From Plantago major (Eukaryota > Streptophyta > Magnoliopsida > Lamiales > Plantaginaceae), in assembly GCA_026545765.1 (NCBI GenBank), contig CM048844.1, forward strand, positions 73,985,590 through 74,049,589: a stretch of DNA of 64,000 nucleotides, in the 5' to 3' direction. The notes below the pieces were generated by a model. The model saw nothing but the letters and a program-made list of their open reading frames with translations, ran no database searches and was not told the origin of the DNA. Positions 1 through 8,588 of this stretch are shown piece by piece (positions within the stretch are counted from its first letter, which is position 1; each line of letters begins with the position of its first letter). A program made the translations under genes and the position numbers.

Positions 1-785
1 GGCTCAGCTAGTCCTTTGGCAATCTTAGGCTCGAATCCTTGAATCTTGTTCACAAATTTCATGAAGGCGTACTTTCCCCAGTTAAAAGGGTTTTCCAGCC
101 TTTTTCTTGTTGATTCAGCAAGAACATCATAATCCATCGTTCTTGGCTTATCTGGTCAGCACCTCCTTGTAGACCATCAAAGCATCTGTGAAGAATGCAA
201 GCCAATACATCCCAGTGAACCATCAGATGTCTGGTTCGGATGTCAGCAAGCTTGTACTCAGTGGGTGTATCTGATTTTTCAAGATCACACACGTCACTGT
301 ACAATTGTTTAACACCTTCAAGGAGATCATCATCCTTGGTGTTCATTTCAAAATCCTTTCCAAGATTTTGAAACTCAAACAACTTACAGAAAGTTGTTAA
401 GTCCAGAAGGATTTCCTTTCCTTGATCGATGTTTTCTGACACTATTTCAAAGGTTTTAAATACAGGAAATAATCCTGGAGTTGTTGTAGAATTCCAACAC
501 ATCGAGTGATGAAATTCCACTAGGGCGAGCAGATAGAAAGCCCTTGATTTGTGCCTTTTCAAGCATGTCAAGAATTAGCTTTCTGTCGGCTTGGTTCTCT
601 ATTGCAGCCGTGAGGTATTCCTCAACCATGGCACCACCCCAAATCATTCTGTGATTTGAAGTCCAGTGGTCAGGATTAAAATCTCCTACCAGTCGGTTGT
701 TCACAATAACCAACTCTGGTGCTTGCTTTTCAGCAGTACTAGTGGAGGATTGAGATTTCTATGTAGTTGAACTTTTAGGGGCCAT
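1..785 (-). pseudogene. Broken gene of unknown function, 3' part beyond the left edge
   Basis: The minus strand reads from an ATG at 785-783 (MAPKSSTT), then meets an in-frame TAG at codon 9. The same frame goes on with a Ser/Thr-rich stretch and a conserved-looking block (VNNRLVGDFNPDHW, then EEYLTAAIENQADRKLILDM) to about 490. Reading then moves to a second frame until about 150 (TFEIVSENIDQ, LFEFQNLGKDFEM, VHWDVLACILHRC) and to a third down to the edge (PRTMDYDVLAES, NPFNWGKYAFMKFVNK). One stop and two frameshifts therefore break a protein of at least 260 residues. No catalytic motif, signal peptide or membrane segment is visible. I do not recognise the family; such lineage-restricted ORFs in plants are often transposon-borne, but this is inference. 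The decay is directly visible. Confidence 0.6.
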
Positions 786-1113
786 CTCTTTATATTGTGT
801 AGGGATTTGAAATTGGTGTTTGAAAGAGATTTGATTTAGTAATTCTTTGCAGAAAAACTTTAATCTTGATTTGCAGAGATTGTAGAAGGTTTGCAGAGAA
901 TCAAGAGAAGGATTTGCTATTTTTGTGCAAGATTAGTTTTCGGATTAGGCAAAAGTGATTTCCTATGCCAAAATCCTATATATATAGCAAATGAATCTCA
1001 ACAGACACATATACTTTCTAATATTACATATTAACCCCAATAAAAAACTAGTTGCCAAAAACATCCCAACCCAAGGGCCAGAAGGTGGGTCGAACTATAG
1101 TAATACGGGTCGG
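786..1113. other. Non-coding spacer between divergent units
   Basis: AT-rich DNA between the minus-strand broken gene and the plus-strand FRS-like unit. It holds a 12-bp self-complementary TATA run at 976-987, usable from either strand and about 190 bp upstream of the minus-strand ATG. The copy of TATGCCAAAA at 964-973 matches one at 5773-5782. No coding potential was found; the small plus-strand ORF at 991-1263 has low-complexity content and no recognisable domain. Confidence 0.4.
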
Positions 1114-1121
1114 TATAAATA
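1114..1121 (+). promoter_or_regulatory. TATA box candidate (TATAAATA) of the FRS-like gene
   Basis: TATAAATA followed about 30-40 bp later by a likely leader start with CT-rich sequence and an AAACCCTAG word resembling the plant telo-box. It lies about 470 bp upstream of the ATG at 1590, so the leader would be long. The assignment rests on motif and position only. Confidence 0.4.
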
Positions 1122-1589
1122 CACAAAACCATCAGCTAAAACCCTAGCTTTCACCCATTTAATCTGCCGTTTTCTCATTCTTCTTTCTCTCTCTAGTTTC
1201 TATCACCGGAAAACGGTGAAAACCACCAGAAAAACCGTGAAAACCACCAGAATTCAGCCGTGAAATTCATCGATTCATCTCGCCATTGAAGATTGTGCTC
1301 TCACCATTCTCGATCTGCTGTTATATCTTCTGAAAATAGTCAAAAACGTATATACAAAAGGTTCGAACATATTAATGTAATTTTTTTTGTGATTTGATTG
1401 AAAAATAATGCTACATAGTTGATCGATCGTGTTGTTACACTGCTACGTATTTGTTTTCATGTTTTCATTGAGGATTTAGCTAGATAGTTGATCGATCGTA
1501 TGTTTTCGTTGTGATTTTCAGTTGTTGTTGATCGTAGATGAAGGTTTTAGTATGTTTTCATCGTGATTTTCACTAGTTGTTGATCGTAG
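1122..1589 (+). other. Probable 5' leader with a 52-bp tandem duplication and an upstream ORF
   Basis: Leader-like sequence with a short direct repeat of a GAAAACCACCAG word (about 1215-1250) and several TTGATCG words. Two imperfect 52-bp copies (about 1486-1537 and 1538-1589) each end in GTTGTTGATCGTAG and are each followed by ATG, so the start context at 1590 is duplicated at 1538. The upstream ATG opens a 12-codon ORF that stops at 1574-1576, before the main start. No splice site was identified with confidence. Confidence 0.35.
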
Positions 1590-3743
1590 ATGCCGGATTC
1601 AGCTGGAGCAAATTCGACAACTGAGGTTGCTGATGTGCTTGCATATGGATTGGATGTTATTTTCATTCAAAGTCTGACCACAATGATGAACTCAGATCTG
1701 AAAAATAAGGTATACAACGTTTCTATGTTTTTTTCGTATATGTTCCATGTTCTCAACGATACCACCCATGATCTCTGGAATATGTCCTATATTTTCATTT
1801 AAAACCTGACTGTCGTTTTGTGCTCTGTTTTTTTACAACATCATATTGAGTTCTGTTTTTTACTGTATTTCATATGTTCTTACGTATATATACTATCTTC
1901 TCACCAATATATCACATGTTCTCATCAACACCCACTAGTTTGCTATGAAATAGTTGCTCGGTCCGTGAGAAAATATTTTTTGCAGCGTAGTCCATGTTCT
2001 CTACCATTTTGCCTATGTTCTGTGTAATATACATTATATTTGCTATGAAATAGTCGTGCTATATCCATATGAAAATCGTATTTGTAGTATACTCCATGTT
2101 CTCTCCTATTTGATCCATGTTTTATGTAGTTTGACCCATGATTACAATGTAGTGGTTGATATGTTATTTCCATGACATTCCATGTTCTCTGCTATTTGAT
2201 CCATGATTCCTACAGTTTGACCCATGACTACAACGTAGTAGTTGCTCTGCCATTATGAGGAATTTGTTTGCATGACATTCCATGTTCTCTGCAATTTGAT
2301 CCATGTTTTTTGCAGTTTGACCCATGATAACAATATAGTAGTTGATCTGCCATTATGAGTAATTTGTGTGCATGTAGCCATGAAAAGTAGTTGGCATGTG
2401 GCCAGTAGATACTTGCTTAAGATGACTATCCCATGCTCCCTGTCATATGATCCATGTTCTCTGCATTACACACCATGATGCCACGAAAAGTAGTTGGCAT
2501 GTGGCCAGTAGATACTTGTTAAGATGCCTATCCCATGCTCCCTGTCATATGATCCATGTTCTCTGCATTACACACCATGATGCCACGAAAAGTAGTTAGC
2601 ATGTGGCCAGTAGATACTTGTTAAGATGCCTAACCCATGCTCCTTGTCATATGATCCGTGTTCTCTGCATTACACACTATGATGCCATGAAAATTAGTTG
2701 ACATGTGGCCAGTAGATACTTGCTAAGATGCCTATCCCATGCTCTCTGTCATATGATCCATGTTCTCTGCATTACACACCATGATGCCACGAAAATTAGT
2801 TGACATGTGGCCAGTAGATACTTGCTAAGATGCCTATCCCATGCTCCCTGTCATATGATCCATGTTCTATGCATTACAAACCATGATGCCATGAAAAGTA
2901 GTTGACATGTGGCCAGTAGATACTTGCTAAGATGCCTAACCCATGCTCCCTGTCATATGATCCATGTTCTCCGCATTACACAACATGATGCCATGAAAAG
3001 TAGTTGACATGTGGCCAGTAGATACTTGCTAAGATGCCTATCCCATGCTCCCTGTCATATGATCCATGTTCTCTGCATTACACACCATGATGCCATGAAA
3101 AGTAGTTGACATGTGGCCAGTAGAGACTTGTTATCATGCCTATCCCATGCCCACTGACGTATGATCCATGTTCTCTGCATTACACACCATGATACCCATG
3201 AAAAATAGTTGGCATGTAGCCTGTGGAGACTTGTTAAGATGCCTATCCAATGCTCACTGTCATATAATCCATGTTCTCTGCATTGCACACCATGATACCA
3301 TGAAAAGTAGTTGGCATGTAGCAATAGAGAGTTGTTATGATGCCTAACCCATGATATGTTCTATCAATATTATGTTCTATCATCTCATTGATATGTTCTA
3401 TGTATAGGAATGCATTGCTTGGAGGCAACTTATGATCAGGAACTACACGGAACTTGTATTAAAGGCAGAAGGGCACATGGATGCTAGAAGGATATTAGAG
3501 GACGGGTACCATCAGAACTTACTAGCTATCAAAGCTATCATTGATACAACAACATTTACACAATCCTCCACTCAGAAACCATGCCAAACAACATCAACAA
3601 GTTGTGCTTCCACAGGAGGAAAAGATCCAGATTATACCAAAACCAAAGGAAGGAAGCCACAAAGAGTCAAGGGAAAACTTGAAAGGAAGAAGCCAATCAC
3701 GAATGAGTTTGGAAACAAACAGCCAAATAAACACTTGATATAG
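1590..3743 (+). CDS. Short two-exon FRS-like (FAR1-RELATED SEQUENCE C-terminal) protein
   Basis: Exon 1 is 1590-1709 (40 codons) ending AAG|GTATAC. Exon 2 is 3408-3743, after TGTATAG, and the frame is kept exactly, giving 151 residues with a TAG stop. Exon 2 has a helical segment (ELVLKAEGHMDARRILEDGY), then a basic stretch (DPDYTKTKGRKPQRVKGKLE) and an NEFGNKQPNKH end. This resembles the C-terminal tail of FRS proteins (helical region, DPP-x-TKGRPRK-type linker, zinc-knuckle remnant), but the cysteines of the knuckle and the DNA-binding, MULE-transposase and SWIM domains are absent. FRS proteins descend from Mutator-like transposases. The 1.7-kb intron is mostly minisatellite. It may be a degraded gene fragment or a small expressed protein. 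The splice-consistent frame is seen; family and function are inferred. Confidence 0.42.
2080..2373. repeat. Degenerate 87-100-bp tandem units with CCATG words
   Basis: Three imperfect units start at about 2094, 2181 and 2281. Each contains CCATGTTCTCT, GATCCATG, GTTTGACCCATGA and AGTAGTTG words. They lie directly upstream of the regular 102-bp array and share its CCATGTTCTCTGC core, so they look like an older, diverged part of the same minisatellite. Confidence 0.7.
2374..3352. repeat. 102-bp minisatellite, about 10 copies, inside the FRS-like intron
   Basis: The anchor word GATGCC (or its variant) falls at 2374, 2477, 2579, 2681, 2783, 2885, 2987, 3089, 3191 and 3294, i.e. spacings of 103, then 102 seven times, then 103. 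Each unit contains CATGTGGCCAGTAGATACTTG, CCCATGCTCCCTGTCATATG and CCATGTTCTCTGCATTACAC-type segments. The last three units are the most diverged. Small minus-strand ORFs at 3055-3428 only follow the period (102 is a multiple of 3) and are not taken as genes. Confidence 0.93.
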
Positions 3744-3979
3744 TTCATTACTTTGTGTAATAGAAAACTTAGTTCACTACTTAGTTCACATCAACAAGTT
3801 GTGCTTCCACAGGAGGAAAAGATCCAGATTATACCAAAACCAAAGGAAGGAAGCCACAAAGAGTCAAGGGAAAACTTGAAAGGAAGAAGCCAATCACGAA
3901 TGAGTTTGGAAACAAACAGCCAAATAAACACTTGATATAGTTCATTACTTTGTGTAATAGAAAACTTAGTTCACTACTT
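3591..3979 (+). repeat. Perfect 197-bp tandem duplication over the 3' end of the FRS-like ORF
   Basis: Copy 1 starts at 3591 and copy 2 at 3788, with no difference seen over about 190 bp. The unit covers the last 50 codons, the TAG stop (3741-3743) and about 45 bp of downstream sequence. Copy 2 lies after the stop, so the protein is unchanged. A second copy of the ORF tail sits at 3788-3940 without a start of its own. Lack of divergence points to a recent event. Confidence 0.92.
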
Positions 3980-4109
3980 TGTTGATAGATAATTGTACAT
4001 CAAACAGAACATGTGACTGTATGTCAGTAGTTTTATCATGTGCAAAAACTTAGTTCAGAACTTTGTTTCTGTATATTTCTTGGAACAGGTGAGTTTTTCC
4101 ATGTGCACA
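3980..4109. other. AT-rich 3' flank of the FRS-like unit
   Basis: Low-complexity AT-rich sequence with repeated AACTTAGTTCA words, perhaps 3' untranslated sequence. No polyadenylation signal or coding potential was assigned. Confidence 0.3.
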
Positions 4110-4605
4110 AACATCACACATATTAACCCATGATCTCAACATATTAACCCATGATATCTCAGAGTATCATCCCATGGTCTCAACATATTAACCCATGATC
4201 TCAGAGTATCATCCCATGCTCTGAACATATGAACCCATGATCTCAACATATTAATCCATGATCTCAACATATTAACCCATGATCTCAGAGTATCATCCCA
4301 TGGTCTAAATATATTAACCCATTATCTCAAGATATTAATCCATGATCTCAACACATTAACCCATGATCTCAAGATATCAACATATAAATCCATGTACTCA
4401 AACATCATACCCATGTTCTCAACTATTAACCCATGATATCAACATATTAACCCATGTACTCAAACATCATACACATGTTCTCAAGTATAATACCCATGAT
4501 CCAAAAATGTTCTCAATATAACACAATGATCTCAATATATTATTAACCCATGATCTCAACATATTAACACATGATCTCAATATATTATCCCATGATATCA
4601 ACATA
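4110..4605. repeat. About 21-bp tandem repeats rich in CCATGATCTC
   Basis: Many copies of a 21-bp unit (ACATATTAACCCATGATCTCA) alternate with a second 21-bp version (GAGTATCATCCCATGGTCTCA). Units degenerate and change spacing towards the right end. The shared CCATG(A/T)TCTC core links this array to the 102-bp array at 2374-3352, although unit lengths differ. It lies between the convergent FRS-like and Ulp1-like units. Confidence 0.85.
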
Positions 4606-4709
4606 TATTCAAACTTGTACATCAAGCAGATACAATCAAGTATACAATTACAATCAAGTATTCAGTTCAGTTACAGCTACCACTAAGGAAATTACTACAC
4701 AAACAATCT

Positions 4710-5406
4710 TCACAAAATAAAATCTAACTTCCCAACATCCTTCTCCTTTGCCAAGCCTTTTTCCTCCTCCTTTATCTTTTCAGAAACCTTCTTGTCATAA
4801 ATCCTCCTCAATATAGTATGCATAGTTCTAGGTTTGCTAGAACTATAGTTCTTTGTTAGCAAATCGACAAACTCAGCCACACTGAACAACAGTGCATCCC
4901 TTCATACATTAATATCAGCCAAGCACATTATTGAAATGATTTGAGCATGCAGTATGCCCCTTTTTATACCTATAGAAAAGAAGAGAAATGTATATTATAA
5001 AAAATATCACCCATGTTGTCAAACAAACAACCTATGCTAATAACAAACTAAAAAAAAACCAAACTGAAAACAAATACCATCATCAACTCAGGACATTTGA
5101 TTTTTTTTCACTTTAAACATCTCCATGTGCTTCATCAGGTACCACAGTCATTAGTATCTTCCCCAGTGAAGATATAAAAAATGTTCTCACAAAACCATGA
5201 TATCAAAGAAGTAACCCAAGTTTACAATGAATTTACCTATGATCTCAAGCATACCATACAATATCACCAAAAAAAAACCATGTATTCCCTATCTTCCGTA
5301 GTCAACACAGAAAAATGTTCACAACACAAAAAAAACGAGAAAAACCTTCACCGCAAGTCACCGCCTTCCGCTTTCGATTTCGGCTACCATCCGTCGAACC
5401 TTCCAT
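4710..5406 (-). pseudogene. Broken Ulp1-like (C48 cysteine peptidase) gene, C-terminal exons
   Basis: The minus strand has an ATG at 5406 (MEGSTDGSRNRKRKA, a basic start). A later exon reads EDTNDCG at about 5161-5141 and, after a one-base frame change, YLMKHMEMFK. NDCG followed by a LMKHME-type helix is the catalytic-Cys region of Ulp1/SUMO-protease-like proteins, including those carried by plant MULEs. A TGA then interrupts the frame. The exon ends GATGATG|GTATTTG at 5078, and a 108-bp intron ends in a clear pyrimidine tract plus TATAG at 4970. The last exon joins in phase (GILHAQIISIMCLADINV, a TGA, then RDALLFSVAEFVDLL) and closes with a Lys/Glu-rich tail and TGA at 4712-4710. The His and Asp catalytic residues and most of the domain are missing. 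Motif and splice phase are seen; the family call is inference. Confidence 0.5.
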
Positions 5407-5724
5407 GTCGTTCTTACCAACCAATGTAATACGAATAGCTGCAAAACTCAGATAAACAACCAAAAATCCCCAAATCAGAACAAAAAAACCCTAACAAGCA
5501 TAAAAGTGACGAAAAAGAACAAAATCACGAAGATAATCTCGAACAAAACACTTACATTCAAGTCTCAAACAAAATCAGGGGTGAAAGCATCAAGATTGAA
5601 CAATTGCAAGGAGAATCAGGAAGAGAGAAAAAGAGAAGAGAAAAAAGAGAAGAGAAAAAAAAAAGAGAGAAAAGAGGGGAAAGAGAGAAAGAAATGGAAA
5701 AAACTATTGAAACGAGTTTATATA
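5407..5724 (-). promoter_or_regulatory. Probable promoter and CT-rich leader of the Ulp1-like unit
   Basis: On the minus strand TATATAAA (5724-5717) is followed by a long pyrimidine-rich tract (about 5700-5620; purine-rich GA runs on the plus strand) and then by the ATG at 5406. Upstream lies a GC-rich tandem of GGGCC words at 5740-5757. CT-rich leaders are common in plant genes. The plus-strand ORFs at 5506-5792 are Lys/Glu low-complexity readings of the GA tract and are not real genes. Confidence 0.35.
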
Positions 5725-5816
5725 TCAACCATAATAGTCGGGCCGGGCCGGGTCGGGTAGGATCCGCGAAATTATGCCAAAAAATAATGTAAAGTGGTTA
5801 ATTGCAATATAGTCAT

Positions 5817-5856
5817 GTCTCTAGATAGTTTATCTAGAGACCGTCTCTTAGGAGAC
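5817..5856. repeat. Perfect 11-bp inverted repeat plus a second GTCTC/GAGAC hairpin
   Basis: GTCTCTAGATA (5817-5827), a 3-base loop, and its exact complement (5831-5841), directly followed by a smaller stem GTCTC (5843-5847) / GAGAC (5852-5856). It could be a MITE or transposon end remnant; no target duplication was recognised. Confidence 0.7.
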
Positions 5857-6640
5857 TTTGTGTAATTAATAATATTTTGTACTTAACTTGTATAATTAAA
5901 AGTGATTCTATTTGGTTATATAAGGGAACTTCCAATTGAATACTACTTTTCAGGTGTTTAAACTATCCAACATCCTAAAAATGTACGTATTTCTTTTGAG
6001 GCTTTTTATGAGCTACGCTTCTATAGCTCAGTAGCTCATGGTTTGTGGTACACTGGTACTAATTAGTATTCCTCCAAAAAGTCCAAATCACAGATTTATT
6101 GCTCACTTATAATAAAAGTTTGTGTCATGTGGACGTATTTGTTGTCTCAGTCGTCTTAAATATGAAATTAGAAGGATTAATTATATTGTGACTTTTCAAA
6201 TAAATATCCCTCAAAAAATCCAAACCATTGTTATTGGCCTCAAATTGATTTTGTGTGTACGTATCTTGATTTGCAAGCAGGCGTGAGCAAAAGCTAGTTC
6301 GGCATTAAATGCATAGTGGGCCATGTCTGAATTTCAACAGTCCACTATTTACTGTGAATTAATTTCCACCGTACAGATCAATCGCTTAATTTCATCAAGG
6401 GTCACCATTGCTTCTTCAGCAATGATCACAATCAACAAGTGTAATTGTGCCCATTTAATGAATTTTGGCTAATAGCTATCTGAATCACGTTTTTGTATGA
6501 CCAAGAACACTGTTTGCATCTGAATCTGTCTTATACTTAGGATTTTTCCAAGTTTTTCATCAAGATAGAAATAATGCGAATTTCAAGAGAGTAGTTGACT
6601 GCAGATAGTTGTACTATTCTCTTTTTGTGTTCCCCTTTTA
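5857..6640. other. Unassigned AT-rich DNA
   Basis: No ORF of note, no tandem repeat and no recognisable similarity to the LTR at 12724-14275, although the 3' LTR of the minus-strand copia element would be expected here. On the minus strand TATAAAAG (6642-6635), close to TCAGATATCTGA at 6650-6661, gives a promoter-like look, but no LTR boundary could be placed. Confidence 0.4.
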
Positions 6641-6660
6641 TAGAGTGATTCAGATATCTG

Positions 6661-6809
6661 AGTTCCCGTCTCAGAGATCTTAAGCTGTCTTTTTGCTCTT
6701 TAGCCTTTTTGACTTCTGGATACCCGTTCCAGATTTCTCTTTTCTCTTCTCTGGATACCCGTTCCAGATACCTCTTCTCTGGTTGCCCGTTCCAGATACC
6801 TGAACTCTT
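6661..6809 (-). repeat. Three palindromic repeats in the copia 3' tail
   Basis: TCTGGATACCCGTTCCAGA occurs at 6715-6733 and 6750-6768, and a variant (TCTGGTTGCCCGTTCCAGA) at 6779-6797. Each can fold as a 6-bp stem (TCTGGA/TCCAGA) around a 7-base loop. They lie just after the pol stop codon. A purine-rich tract followed by TG, expected at a 3' LTR junction, was not seen. Confidence 0.75.
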
Positions 6810-8588
6810 TCAGTTCATTGGTAGTTCCATTAGTCCAAGACTGTGTCTTAAGACTAAGAATCTACTTTCTTGTAGTGGCTTAGTGAAGATATCTGCAAGT
6901 TGGTCTTCAGTGCCAATTTTGAGTATCTCTATATTGCCTTTTTCAACATGGTCTCTGATGAAGTGATGTCTAACATCAATATGCTTTGTTCTGGCATGAA
7001 ATTTAGGATTCTGTGTAATCGCAATAGCACTTGTGTTGTCACAGAAAATGGGAGTTTTCTTCTCATCGAGTCCATAGTCTTTAAGTTGTTGTTGTATCCA
7101 CAAAATTTGTGTTGCACAACAACCAGCAGCAATATATTCAGCCTCTGTGGTAGAAGTTGAAATTGAGTTTTGCTTCTTGCTAAACCACGAGATAAGTATA
7201 GTACCTAGAAACTGACAAGTTCCTGAGGTGCTTTTCCTATCTAGCAGTGATCCAACATAATCAGCGTCAGAGTACCCAGCTAAACTCAATCCGCTTTCTT
7301 TAGGATACCACAATCCTACATCTACTGTACCTTTTACATACCTTAATATTTTCATAGCCACGTTGTAGTGTGTTTGCATCGGATTTGTCTGAAATCTAGC
7401 ACACACTCCAACGGCGTATTGAATATCAGGTCTACTTGAAGTGAGGTAGAGTAGTGAACCTATCAATTTCCTATACTTATGTTCTTCAACACTCTTATCT
7501 GATTCAGTATAGGTCATTTTGGTTCCAATGCTCATAGGTATCTTAGCATTCTTTTCAGAAGGCTTAAGATTGAATTTTGTGAGCATATCTTTTGCATAAT
7601 TTGTTTGACTAATGAATATTCCATCATTGAGTTGCTTGACTTGCAATCCTAAAAAATAATTCATTTCTCCCATCATGCTCATCTCAAACTTGATTTTCAT
7701 GAGATTTGCAAAGTCATTACAAAGTTGCTTGTCCTTAGATCCAAATATGATGTCATCAACATATACTTGAACTAAGAGTAGTTTCCCGTCAAAGCCAGGT
7801 GGTTGCTCAACATAAACTTCTTTTGCAAGTTCACCGTTCAAGAATGCACTTTTGACATCCATCTGATAAACTTTAAAATCTTTATGAGCTACAAAGGTTA
7901 GAAAGAGTCTTATTGCATCCAATCTGGCAACTGGTGCATATGACTCATCAAAATCTAAGCCTTTAGTCTGGGTAAATTCCTTGGCAACCAATCTTGCTTT
8001 GTTTCTGGTTATTTCACCAGATTCATTCATTTTGTTTCTGAAAACCCATTTAGTTCCAATCACAGATATTCCTTCTACAAATGGAACTAGTTTCCAGACT
8101 TTGTTTCTCTCAAATTGATCCAACTCTTCTTGCATTGCAGAGATCCAGTCTAGGTCTCCTAATGCTTCTATATTTTTAGGTTCAATATTTGAGATAAAAC
8201 ATCCAAAAAGAGAATTAGCATTTTCAGCTATTGCTCTCCTAGTCCTAACACCTTGATTAACTGGTCCAATTACATCCTTTGCAGGATGATCTTTGATCCA
8301 TCTCATCATAGGTTTAGTGCTAGTAGGATCAATATCCAAGTGATTTGAATGTGAATCACTAAGATTATGATTTGATACTTTTTCAGGATCTGAGATATCT
8401 GACACATGGGAAATGTCATGGATATCTGACACTTTTTCAGTGTTAGAGATATCTGGAACTTGCATTTCAGCAGTCTCATTTTCAGATACCTCTTCATGAT
8501 GAAGGTTCTCAGTAACCTGTTCCATGTCTGGAAAACTCATAGGTAACTCCTCATCATGTCTGTGAGTCATCTTGTTGTTACTAGGCAT
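6810..8588 (-). pseudogene. Copia pol: reverse transcriptase (internally deleted) and RNase H
   Basis: A 592-residue open stretch. An acidic SDI-rich linker (residues 40-90) is followed by the copia RT start ([13 protein letters not shown] at about 181-193, ARLVAKEF at about 198-205), the first RT aspartate in YQMDVKSAF (D244) and the YVDD catalytic motif (276-279). Between [10 protein letters not shown] and [11 protein letters not shown] the roughly 45-50 residues that normally carry the LYGLKQ-type and AW motifs are missing, without loss of frame. RNase H follows, with D441 in YSDAD, E484 in TEAEY, D517 in FCDN and the [11 protein letters not shown] motif (533-543). The end, LADIFTKPL, is typical. 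It is separated from integrase by a further frameshift near 8590. RT cannot be functional because the palm/finger segment is gone. Confidence 0.9.

Larger units (their letters stand above)
974..5772. mobile_element. Putative composite element with FRS-like and Ulp1-like sequence (MULE-derived?)
   Basis: Two convergent, outward-starting units with TATA boxes at each end (1114 plus, 5724 minus) are held together by CCATG-type minisatellites. FRS proteins and Ulp1-like proteases both occur in plant Mutator-like elements. A 10-bp direct repeat, TATGCCAAAA, lies at 964-973 and 5773-5782, just outside the two units, and is in the size range of MULE target duplications. No convincing terminal inverted repeats were found. 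The boundaries and the single-element idea are inference. Confidence 0.3.

Noticed and set aside
991..1263. 90-codon plus-strand ORF
   Set aside because: It spans the TATA box and leader of the FRS-like unit, has no recognisable domain and ends in a short tandem repeat.
2374..3352. CRISPR-like array
   Set aside because: The 102-bp units repeat along their whole length with no unique spacers, and the context is a plant nuclear genome.
3055..3428. Minus-strand ORFs over the 102-bp minisatellite
   Set aside because: The period is a multiple of three, so stops are avoided by repetition. The translation is itself repetitive and lies in a likely intron.
5506..5792. Plus-strand Lys/Glu/Arg-rich ORFs
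   Set aside because: Low-complexity reading of a GA-rich tract that is better explained as the CT-rich leader of the minus-strand gene.
6300..6642. Diverged 3' LTR of the copia element
   Set aside because: TATAAAAG and a GCATTAAATGCAT word resemble parts of the 12724-14275 LTR, but their order is reversed and no TG/CA boundary or polypurine tract could be placed.
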